A stretch of 64,000 nt of DNA from MPNP01 sp963668325 (GTDB taxonomy: Bacteria; Pseudomonadota; Alphaproteobacteria; Rhodobacterales; Rhodobacteraceae): contig OY764222.1 in NCBI GenBank assembly GCA_963668325.1, positions 2,480,001 through 2,544,000 on the forward strand, given 5' to 3'. The notes under the pieces were generated by a model. The model was not told where the DNA came from and ran no database searches. It was given only the letters and a program-made list of their open reading frames with translations. The number at the start of each line of letters is the position of its first letter. Position 1 is the first letter of the stretch. Of this stretch, positions 54,067-61,035 are shown in pieces. The position numbers were made by a program, and so were the translations under genes.

Positions 54067-55728
54067 TTATTTGTTTAAGTCTCTCCACTGGTTAACGATG
54101 GGATATCTGCGGTCCAACCATAGAGCCCTACCCGTTAACCTAACACCAGGTGCTGACTGAAACCTCTTGTATTCAGACCTGTAAATCAACTGTTCAACCT
54201 TTTGTACCAATTCCAATTCAAATCCCTTTTCGACAACCTCTCTAACAGAAAGGTCATTGTCTATCAGCATTTCGAGTATCTGGTCCAAAATCTCATAGGG
54301 TGGCAAACTGTCTGTATCTTTTTGATTTTCCCTAAGTTCGGCTGTAGGCGGTTTGGAAATTATCTGGGGTGGAATTACCTGCCCACCTGACCCCTTCATC
54401 CAACTTCGGAAATTTAAATTTCTCCACCGACAGATTTTATTCAACTTGGTTTTGTATAAATCCTTAATTGGGTTATAACCCCCAGCCATGTCCCCGTATA
54501 TCGTTGTATATCCAACGGCAACCTCGGATTTGTTCCCTGTGGTTAGCAAAATCTCGCCAAATTTATTCGAAATGGCCATCAAAAGCATTCCTCGAATACG
54601 CGATTGAATGTTTTCTTCCGTAAGATCAGGAGGCCTATCGGCAAAGATGGGTTGTAGCGAATTCACTACCTGTTCCATGATTGGTTTGATTTGGATTTCC
54701 TCAATTTTACAATTCAGGTTATCCACAAGTTCAAGTGCATCATTTCTGGATTGGGATGAAGTAAATGGTGATGGTAACAAAACACAACGGGTATTGTCCG
54801 GTCCTATTGCATCAACAGCAATGGTAGCAACAAGTGCACTGTCAATACCTCCAGAAAGTCCTAGAACCACTTTTGAAAACCCGCTTTTATGTATGTAATT
54901 CCGAACTCCTTCTACAATGGCTCGATAATCTTGCTCTACCTCCTCTGGTATCAAGGCCAAGTTACTCTCCTGGGCCTCCCATCCTGCTGGTGTTTTCTCG
55001 AATTCTAGGATTTCAACATGTTCATCAAAAAGGGGAAATTGACTGACAAGTTTGCCGCCCCTGTTGAGGGCAAATGATCCTCCGTCAAAAACTTGATCAT
55101 CCTGTCCACCGACTAAATTGAGATAAACCAGGGGTAGTTCAGTTTCCACGACTCTCGCTACCATCAAATTAAATCGCTTGTCTAGTTTGTTCCTTTCGTA
55201 AGGTGAACCGTTGGGAACAATTAGAATCTCGGCTCCTGACTCCACCAGTGTCTCTGCCACATCCTCGAACCAGGCATCCTCACAAATTGGGGTCCCTACC
55301 CGTACATTACCAATCCGGTAAGGACCACTTATTGGTCCTGATTTAAACTGCCTGATCTCGTCAAACACTTCCTTATTTGGTAAATGGTGTTTTTGAACTA
55401 TGGCCTGAATTTCCCCATTTGAAAGGGCAAAAAAACAATTATAGACATCTTCATTGATTATCCAGGGACTACCGACCCCAATAGTTGAATCGCCTGTGTG
55501 CCAGCTCGCCAACTCATTTATATGGTCCATACAATCCTGTACAAAGGATTTTTTGGTAACAAGATCCTGTAAGGGATAACCTGACAGGAATAATTCAGGA
55601 AAAACTATGTAATCAACGTTTTGACCCTGTAAGGATAGAACTGTTTGTTTGATTTGGTCGACATTCCCCTTCAAGGCGCCGACGGTGGGATTAAGTTGGG
55701 CTAACGCAACCCGAAATAGTTCAGACAA
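54067..55728 (-). CDS. nadE: NAD+ synthetase, glutamine-hydrolysing
   Basis: A 553-residue two-domain enzyme catalysing the last step of NAD synthesis. The N-terminal nitrilase-like glutaminase (to about residue 260) has its Glu in PELFLSGYPLQDL, Lys in HLPNKEVFDE and Cys in GTPICEDAWF. The C-terminal synthetase has the P-loop-like LGLSGGIDSALVATIAVDAIG and the block TTGNKSEVAVGYTTIYGDMA. It starts at TTG 55728 with AAAGG 7 bases upstream. It is followed on the same strand by gltX after about 114 bases. Confidence 0.96.
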   Translation of the reverse strand: MSELFRVALAQLNPTVGALKGNVDQIKQTVLSLQGQNVDYIVFPELFLSGYPLQDLVTKKSFVQDCMDHINELASWHTGDSTIGVGSPWIINEDVYNCFFALSNGEIQAIVQKHHLPNKEVFDEIRQFKSGPISGPYRIGNVRVGTPICEDAWFEDVAETLVESGAEILIVPNGSPYERNKLDKRFNLMVARVVETELPLVYLNLVGGQDDQVFDGGSFALNRGGKLVSQFPLFDEHVEILEFEKTPAGWEAQESNLALIPEEVEQDYRAIVEGVRNYIHKSGFSKVVLGLSGGIDSALVATIAVDAIGPDNTRCVLLPSPFTSSQSRNDALELVDNLNCKIEEIQIKPIMEQVVNSLQPIFADRPPDLTEENIQSRIRGMLLMAISNKFGEILLTTGNKSEVAVGYTTIYGDMAGGYNPIKDLYKTKLNKICRWRNLNFRSWMKGSGGQVIPPQIISKPPTAELRENQKDTDSLPPYEILDQILEMLIDNDLSVREVVEKGFELELVQKVEQLIYRSEYKRFQSAPGVRLTGRALWLDRRYPIVNQWRDLNK

Positions 55729-55898
55729 GAAATACCTTTCAAAAGGAATTTTATATACTTAAGCGCCCATACTTTTATCAAACCCTGATGAAAATGAGGG
55801 CGAATCAAATCCTTGACAGTTTTTAAAAAATGACTATCCTTTGGTTTGTCTTGTGAGCTGTAGTCTTTGTTATCACAAATCACAAACGGCGGTGGAAT

Positions 55899-55996
55899 TG
55901 GTAGGGCTGGCGGGATTCGAACCCGCAAAGCCGGTGGGTGTACACCAGCAGGCCCGAGTGCCATTCGGGTGTGTCTACCAATTTCACCACAACCCC
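55899..55996 (-). tRNA. Class II tRNA with leucine-type body and apparent GGC anticodon
   Basis: A cloverleaf on the minus strand from base 55996. The acceptor is GGGGTTG/CAGCCCT, with wobble pairs at 1-72 and 5-68. D arm: GTGAAATTGGTAGACAC, as in tRNA-Leu. The anticodon stem CCCGA/TCGGG encloses loop ATGGCAC, so positions 34-36 read GGC (alanine), with an unusual A32 and C38. A 26-base variable arm folds (GCTGGTG/CACCGGC). The T arm is GCGGG-TTCGAAT-CCCGC, discriminator A73, encoded CCA. Long variable arm and A73 fit leucine identity; position 3-70 is G-C, not the G-U needed by AlaRS. A gene with odd decoding or a pseudo-tRNA is possible. Confidence 0.7.
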
Positions 55997-56105
55997 TAAT
56001 TCCACCGAACATAATACATAAAAAGTCAGTAATTACTACCTTGATATTTGTAATTCAAAATATGGTTTCTTTTGTTTTTTATTCCTTTCAAATAATTTCG
56101 ATTAA

Positions 56106-56552
56106 CTAGAAATTTGAATTCAACTTAAGCATTTCAAAACCTAGGTTGGTAACGTAAAAAGTCCTTCTATCATCCTTGGCACATGATCCTTCTTTTATGC
56201 ACTTGGCCTTACAATCGGATGTGTTGGTGAATGGTTTCTGATTGGCTTGCTTTAACGCTTTGATAATATCCCCCGTTTCCAACCTTTTCATACCATTGTT
56301 CTGAAGAAAGGCTGCAATAGCTAAAAACCTGAGTTTCTCTGCCTTACCATTAAATGGTTTTAAATACTGGGCAAGAACTTCTTCTTGTTTTGATTCAACG
56401 GTTTCCTCCCTTGCCTCTATTTCCTTGGGTTTGACCTCTGCATCCAGTGCCAACAGATTAGCAATAATCTGTTGACCCTTTTCTTCCAAAAACTCTTCAG
56501 TTCCGATCAGCTCAATTTTAATATTCCGCCCTTCAAATCTAATTTCAGCCAC
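56106..56552 (-). CDS. Hypothetical protein with acidic N-terminus and Cys-rich C-terminal helix domain
   Basis: A 148-residue protein I do not recognise. The first 60 residues are acidic with many Glu (EARE, TVESKQEEV) and look like a coiled or flexible arm. The C-terminal 80 residues (LRFLAIAAFLQNNGMKRLET, then ALKQANQKPFTNTSDC, and RRTFYVTNLGFEMLKL) look like a winged-helix-type module with three Cys (CKAKCIKEGSC). It starts with GTG 56552 after AGGAAGAG. It stands alone, 100 bases from the odd tRNA. Confidence 0.6.
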   Translation of the reverse strand: MAEIRFEGRNIKIELIGTEEFLEEKGQQIIANLLALDAEVKPKEIEAREETVESKQEEVLAQYLKPFNGKAEKLRFLAIAAFLQNNGMKRLETGDIIKALKQANQKPFTNTSDCKAKCIKEGSCAKDDRRTFYVTNLGFEMLKLNSNF

Positions 56553-57086
56553 TGTTCTCTTCCTGAATTAACTAACTACAGCTAGGTAATTAGTTGATTT
56601 GATATGTACAATTTAGTCAAAATTATTTCCTATTTTCGTTTATTCATAGGGGTTTTATCAAAACAAATTATTGGAAAATAAAAACAATATATCATTCTAT
56701 ATTAAGATCTATACTAAATTTCTATTGAGATATAGGTCAGATCATACCTATCCGTCCTCTTCAAAACTTTCAATTTGTATTTTTTTGTACTCTTTAGGTC
56801 CAAAGAAAAGACCTGTATATACATCCCAAGGTTCTAGAAAGGACTAAGTACCCAAAACAAACTAGTAATTTAGAGAAATGACCCTGATAAATTTTAACTA
56901 AAATAGAAATTGATTTTGGCCTTGAGAACAAAGAATAAATAACTGTCTACCAGACTTAGAATTACATTCTTGACAACACAGTGATCGCTAATTACTTTCC
57001 CCTCCCGGCACAAAACCTCTAACATAGATCTTTTTCTAGAGCAATGGGGTCTTGCTAATTCTTTCACTATCAAGTTGTTATTTCTT
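56553..57086. other. 534-base AT-rich intergenic region
   Basis: A gene-free stretch between divergent small genes. It is strongly AT-rich with many short A/T tracts, especially 56600-56900. An open frame on the minus strand at 56894-57367 is the antisense shadow of the glycine-rich membrane protein and is not a gene. No RNA gene is seen. Confidence 0.5.
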
Positions 57087-57572
57087 ATGGTATATATCCT
57101 ATTATTCATCATTGTGTTTGCCTGCATATTAATTTTTTTCAAACCAAGAAAATTAATACGAAAATTATTCGGCTGTATTTTGCTTTTGGGGGGAATGTAC
57201 TTAGCGTTATTAACCGGGAGTACTTCCTCATTAATCTTACCTGGTTTGGGTAAAATAGCGCTAGGTGCCGGAGGAGGAGCAGTAGTTGGGTTAGGAACCT
57301 CGTTACTTCTTGGCACCTTAGGTGTGGCTACCGGTGGAGTCGGGGTAGCAGTTGGTTTGTGGGGCATGACTATTATTGGTGGGTTACTCGGTGGTGTGGG
57401 TGGAACTACTTCTGGCTTTGGATTTCAAACTGTGACACATCCCTTGGTTCATTGGATTTATTGGTTACCCTTAGTCTTATTAGGAATCTATTTTCTTTTC
57501 GGAGGCAAAGTTAACGAAAAAGTAAATACTCACGAAAAGAAAGAAATTACTAATCTTGAGGATTCAGAGTGA
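57087..57572 (+). CDS. Glycine-rich small membrane protein
   Basis: A 161-residue predicted membrane protein not assigned to a family. Segment one (VYILLFIIVFACILIFF) is a helix. It is followed by a basic loop (KPRKLIRK), a second helix (FGCILLLGGMYLALLTG), then a glycine/alanine-rich stretch from about 55 to 105 (ALGAGGGAVVGLG, VGLWGMTIIGGLLGGVGG). A last helix (WIYWLPLVLLGIYFLFGG) precedes a charged tail. The glycine zipper pattern resembles small pore-forming or holin-like proteins. The ATG at 57087 is used; TTG 57075 is an alternative. No partner gene is close. Confidence 0.5.
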   Translation: MVYILLFIIVFACILIFFKPRKLIRKLFGCILLLGGMYLALLTGSTSSLILPGLGKIALGAGGGAVVGLGTSLLLGTLGVATGGVGVAVGLWGMTIIGGLLGGVGGTTSGFGFQTVTHPLVHWIYWLPLVLLGIYFLFGGKVNEKVNTHEKKEITNLEDSE

Positions 57573-57944
57573 AACTACCTTACAATACAAAAAATCTATT
57601 GTAGTGCACCTCACTTTTTTGATTGATGTTTTCCCGAAAACATAGATCCTTAGGAATAAACCTGCATAGCGAAACAGTGTTACCTAACCCAGGGTAGAAC
57701 GGAACTCACATTAATTTTCAGTTAAAATACACTGTAGAACAATTTCGTGCTCTTGAGCACCCGATTGATTTCCGTCACGGGGATTTACTATCTGAACCTA
57801 GGGCGATCGCTTTTGAAATTATTTTATATCAATTTATACTTAATTTTCCCACGGAGATGATTCCCCTAAGCCATTTTGGGTAAAATTCTGTGATTTTCTG
57901 TCTCGAAATGTTGTTTGTTTTAGACCGAACTTCTTAAACTGTAA
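57573..57944. other. Intergenic region before the IS1634-like element
   Basis: About 370 bases. A weak hairpin lies at 57581-57603. A frame open on the plus strand from about 57698 to 57889 (with FRALEHPIDFRHGDLLSEP and RAIAFEIILYQF) has no start codon and is not recognised; it could be the 3' end of a disrupted gene. Nothing else is seen. Confidence 0.4.
57581..57603 (+). terminator. Weak hairpin after the membrane protein gene
   Basis: TACAATA pairs with TATTGTA around a 9-base loop 9 bases after the stop. A run of six T follows only 12 bases later, so this is a poor intrinsic terminator. Confidence 0.25.
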
Positions 57945-58015
57945 CTGAGGCATTATACCCTATTCATGGGGGTTTAATTCAATTTGTCAAACTGCACTTA
58001 CTGGACATGACCCTT

Positions 58016-59737
58016 TCATCGGACAGATTTTGCCTTACCAGGAGCCGGATGGATTTTACCACCCAGCAAATCAAATACCTTGGCCTGCAATGCCGTCGGT
58101 TTGGACGTAATCGGTACCGTACAACCAGTACCCAGATCCATCTCAGCCACACACAGGCCATTGAGATGGATTAACAGATCTTCAAAACTGCTGACCGGCA
58201 GCCCCTCCCTGGTACTCCGCTTACTCTGTTTTTTCATCGCCCCTTTGGAACGCACAGGTGGCGCTACCGGTGTCACTCCAGGCTGGGGATCTTCATCAGT
58301 AAATAACAGGGGTGCCAATTGCTGCCGCATATGCCATTCAACATAATAGGCCAATAAACACAGGAACAGATGGGAGCGAACCCGATCTTCCCGCCAGTGG
58401 TAAATAGGACGAACCCGGAGCGAGCTGGTCTTGAATGATCGAAAAGCCCGCTCGACCTTAGCCAGGTTCTTGTAGGCCCGGACAGCTTCGGCATTCCCCA
58501 ACTCGGCTTCCTTGACATTGGTTCTGATCACATAGAGACCATCCAGGCTTTCCTCCGCGGCGATGGCTTTATCCTTGCGGGCAAAGGAGAAGGCACCAGT
58601 CTTTTTATTGAACTTGTAGTCAAAATGCTTGGCCATCTTGCGGCGCTTGAGAGCACCCAATTTACGATTGAATTCATCGCGTTCAATCTTCCCCTCAGCA
58701 TAACGAGTGGCCAGGGCTCTGGTATCTTCTTCGGTCGCGGCCAACAGAGCATTGCGTTTGCGTCGGCGTTCATCTCGCAAGAAGGGATTGCAACACACCA
58801 CCAGCCGTTCGTTGGGATAATCAGGCGAGGTGATTTGGGCCAACCCCCAATCATCCAACAGGGTGGGTTGGATCTGACCTTGTTTGACCAGCTTGCGGAT
58901 GGTAGGTGCCTTCAAGGCAGTGATCCAGGCAAAGCCATTGGGTTGCAGATCCTCATCAATCCGGGCCTGGCTGATCATCCCTCTATCCCCAACCAGAATA
59001 ACCTTGGCCAAGCCAAAGCGCTCGCGGATTTTGACTACCTGGTCAGACAGGGTCATTGAATCAGAGATATTACCGGCAAAGGCTTCAATGGCCAGGGGAC
59101 ATCCCTCGGCAGTACATAGAAGGGCATAGATCACTTGCGGACGATCGCGCCGATGATCACGGGAATAGCCATACTGGGCCAAGGGACAGGACTGTCCTTC
59201 GAAATAACTGGAGGAAACATCAAGCATCAGGATATCACCCTCACCGACATGGTGCTTGGCCAGTTTCCTTTCAATGCGTTGCTGTCGAGAAAGGAGCCAG
59301 TCCATGGTTTGATAGAGATCTTCAACCGGGGTATCCTGCAGGTTCAGGAGGCCGGCCAGGGTTGTGGTTCCATTGGCGCCGAGTTCCCGTTCGAGGCGCA
59401 GTTTGGCTCCGGGCCGGAGTATTCTGGCCATGAGCATGGCGATAACCATATTGCGTTCGGGGCTGTTTTGATAGAAGATGGTTTTATCAAGTCCGGTCTG
59501 CTGGATGGTAGTGAGGATGGCACTGACGGCACCATGATCTTTTTTATTGGCAAGTGTTGGGTTATGTAGGGTGGGGACCTTACCGGTCTTGAGAGCTTGC
59601 CGGAGTGCTTCGATGGCATTATGGGGGAGTGCCGAGAGATTGGCGATGGTTCGTTTTTTCGGTTTGCCATCTTCCCAGTAGGATTGTCTAAGGAGGTGGC
59701 ATGTTGATTGTGGGTTATGAGTTGTTTCGATATGCAT
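58016..59737 (-). CDS. Transposase, IS1634 family (IS4-related DDE)
   Basis: A 573-residue transposase, full length with no stop or frameshift visible. The first Asp is in ILMLDVSSSYFEGQ, the second in KVILVGDRGMIS, and the Glu in LAKVERAFRSFKTSSL followed by RVRSHLFLCLLAYYVEWHMR, a family hallmark. The N-terminus has YWEDGKPKKRTIANLSALP, also typical. It could be active. Codon use is visibly more G/C-ending than that of neighbours. Confidence 0.9.
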   Translation of the reverse strand: MHIETTHNPQSTCHLLRQSYWEDGKPKKRTIANLSALPHNAIEALRQALKTGKVPTLHNPTLANKKDHGAVSAILTTIQQTGLDKTIFYQNSPERNMVIAMLMARILRPGAKLRLERELGANGTTTLAGLLNLQDTPVEDLYQTMDWLLSRQQRIERKLAKHHVGEGDILMLDVSSSYFEGQSCPLAQYGYSRDHRRDRPQVIYALLCTAEGCPLAIEAFAGNISDSMTLSDQVVKIRERFGLAKVILVGDRGMISQARIDEDLQPNGFAWITALKAPTIRKLVKQGQIQPTLLDDWGLAQITSPDYPNERLVVCCNPFLRDERRRKRNALLAATEEDTRALATRYAEGKIERDEFNRKLGALKRRKMAKHFDYKFNKKTGAFSFARKDKAIAAEESLDGLYVIRTNVKEAELGNAEAVRAYKNLAKVERAFRSFKTSSLRVRPIYHWREDRVRSHLFLCLLAYYVEWHMRQQLAPLLFTDEDPQPGVTPVAPPVRSKGAMKKQSKRSTREGLPVSSFEDLLIHLNGLCVAEMDLGTGCTVPITSKPTALQAKVFDLLGGKIHPAPGKAKSVR

Positions 59738-59740
59738 ACT

Positions 59741-59826
59741 GCCTAGGTAATATAAATAACATAATAACTAAAAGCAATATATAATAATAAAATACGGAAT
59801 TGCAAGAAAATAATATACTGCCTAGG
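59741..59826. repeat. Direct repeat at the right end of the IS1634-like element
   Basis: ATACTGCCTAGG occurs twice in the same orientation, at about 59741-59752 and 59815-59826, flanking about 62 bases of AT-rich sequence. The outer copy is likely the terminal repeat. The inner copy lies 3-4 bases before the start codon and could be a transposase-binding site or a duplicated end. Confidence 0.5.
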
Positions 59827-59932
59827 AATTTTATTAGAAAAAAGGGATTTCAAGTGCCGAAGGCACGATCCCAAGGGGATGTTAGAAGAAATTTATGGGG
59901 TTTTGGGTCTCAAAGTCCGGTTTAGAAATATC

Positions 59933-60058
59933 CTAGCAAATCAGGGGCCCCACCATCTGGAAATTTTCAAAAGCGACCGCCCTGTATCTGAACCCCAATT
60001 TGCTTACTATTTCTACTGCTAGACCAGCAGATACACACTCACCAAAGAAAAACCTCAA
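59933..60058 (-). pseudogene. Truncated DUF5615-like PIN toxin remnant
   Basis: A 41-codon frame starting at TTG 60058, which overlaps the stop of the DUF433 antitoxin (TTGA). It reads MRFFFGECVSAGLAVEIVSK and LGFRYRAVAFENF, which looks like the start of DUF5615 PIN-like toxins (a short strand, a helix, then a strand). Full-length toxins run to about 110 residues; this one stops at a TAG after 41. The residue expected to be Asp in the first strand is Gly. I infer a dead toxin, truncated by decay or by events linked to the nearby insertion sequences. Confidence 0.45.
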
Positions 60059-60669
60059 TGATTAGGTGATCCATTCCGGGTTCTCGGATTAGGATTGGGG
60101 TTCTTAAAAAAATTTCCTTCCTTAATTAACTTTAGGGATGCCCAACCTTTAGGTCTACCCAAATTGGGGTTAGATTTCGCAAAAAAATCTGCCACTTCAA
60201 AAGCTCGGGCGGGAATATAGGGATAATCTTGTATTAAATCGTCAATTGTTTCCCCACCTTTGAGTCTTCCACGAATGGAATGGACGGTTACACGGGTCCC
60301 CTTGATTACTGGAGTGCCACCCAGAATTTCAGGATCCTCGACAATATATTTTGCCCGTTCGTGAATATATTTCTGAACCTTTTCCTGCCAATCTTTTGGG
60401 ATGGAATCGAAGTTAATTTGATTATCTTGTTCTTCAGTTGATTCCAAAAACCCATTTTGTGATTTCAAAATTTTTTCCTTAATTTGGCATTGCAAAGCCC
60501 TGTGTTGTCTGTTGCCATCAACTAAAAACAACAAAACTGCTTCCACAGGAAAACGTGTTCTAACCCTTGGATACACTGCTGTTAGTTCTTTAATGTGTTT
60601 TTTTACTTCTACTACAGGTACCCCTGTGAGCGAGGCAACCTCTCCTACAGTGAGACCAGTGTCTAACAT
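60055..60669 (-). CDS. DUF433 antitoxin-like protein
   Basis: A 204-residue protein with a C-terminal DUF433 domain: IVEDPEILGGTPVIKGTRV, TVHSIRGRLKGGETIDDLI and DYPYIPARAFEVADFF. It is preceded by a helix-turn-helix-like N-terminus (GLTVGEVASLTGVPVVEVKK). DUF433 proteins usually neutralise DUF5615 PIN-like toxins. Here the downstream toxin gene is only a 41-codon remnant overlapping this stop. The frame is intact and the start ATG 60669 is normal. It may now act alone as a DNA-binding protein. Confidence 0.82.
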   Translation of the reverse strand: MLDTGLTVGEVASLTGVPVVEVKKHIKELTAVYPRVRTRFPVEAVLLFLVDGNRQHRALQCQIKEKILKSQNGFLESTEEQDNQINFDSIPKDWQEKVQKYIHERAKYIVEDPEILGGTPVIKGTRVTVHSIRGRLKGGETIDDLIQDYPYIPARAFEVADFFAKSNPNLGRPKGWASLKLIKEGNFFKNPNPNPRTRNGSPNH

Positions 60670-61026
60670 TTTTTACTCCGAAAATAGAATTCTTATAATT
60701 AATAGCGTAGGGTAATATCAGGAAAAGGACAAGAAATTATACCTGGTTAGGGGCCGGTAGGAAGGGGTCATTGTAGATCCCCCATAGATTTGGACATGCC
60801 CATATACAGGGCCATTTTAACGCTTTTAAAACTCTAACGGAAATTCCATGAACGATTCCTTACGACCATATAAAGATCACGGTTATTGATGAACTTGAGA
60901 ATAGAACAGTTCTTTACAATACTTCGATGGCAAGCCTCCTGATCTACTACCCCATACCTGCTGTCTCTATAGTGTCAAAACCGAAGGCAAGGTGGAACGA
61001 TTTTGTAATACTTTACCAAAACCTTG
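60670..61026. other. Intergenic region with possible transposase remnant
   Basis: Between the DUF433 gene and the IS4-like element. It presumably carries the DUF433 promoter. The last 70 bases hold a short frame that looks like an integrase tail (listed separately). No other gene or RNA is seen. Confidence 0.45.
60955..61020 (+). pseudogene. Possible IS481/IS3-type integrase C-terminal remnant
   Basis: One frame reads LYSVKTEGKVERFCNTL, close to the conserved xTxGKxERFxxTL tail of IS481/IS3-type integrase cores. No upstream integrase homology, start codon or other blocks are seen. The stretch ends a few bases before the IS4-like target duplication. This is a weak fragment, given for completeness. 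Confidence 0.28.
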
Positions 61027-61035
61027 CAATTTTTG
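61027..61035. repeat. Left target-site duplication of the IS4-like element
   Basis: CAATTTTTG, identical to 62737-62745, directly flanks the inverted repeat that begins at 61036. Nine-base duplications fit IS4-family transposition. Confidence 0.75.

Larger units (their letters stand above)
57945..59826 (-). mobile_element. IS1634-like insertion sequence
   Basis: The transposase gene is bounded by imperfect inverted ends: CTGAGGCATTATA on the left at 57945-57957 and TATACTGCCTAGG on the right at 59814-59826 (10 of 13 matching as inverted repeats). The sequence between is richer in G and C than its surroundings, suggesting transfer. No clean target duplication could be found, so the exact ends are uncertain. 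An internal copy of ATACTGCCTAGG lies just before the transposase start. Confidence 0.6.

Noticed and set aside
55701..56012. 103-residue open frame on the minus strand
   Set aside because: It runs straight through the class II tRNA gene and into the nadE start; its sequence is the translated tRNA.
56894..57367. 157-residue proline-rich open frame on the minus strand
   Set aside because: It is the antisense shadow of the glycine-rich membrane protein; Pro runs arise from reversed Gly codons.
57797..57820. About 20-base similarity of AGGGCGATCGCTTTTGAAA to the minus strand inside the toxin stub near 59970
   Set aside because: Two mismatches in about 21 bases in AT-biased 64 kb is expected by chance about once; no longer homology flanks it.
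58625..59059. 144-residue plus-strand frame inside the IS1634-like transposase
   Set aside because: Antisense to the intact transposase with no ribosome-binding site or family match.
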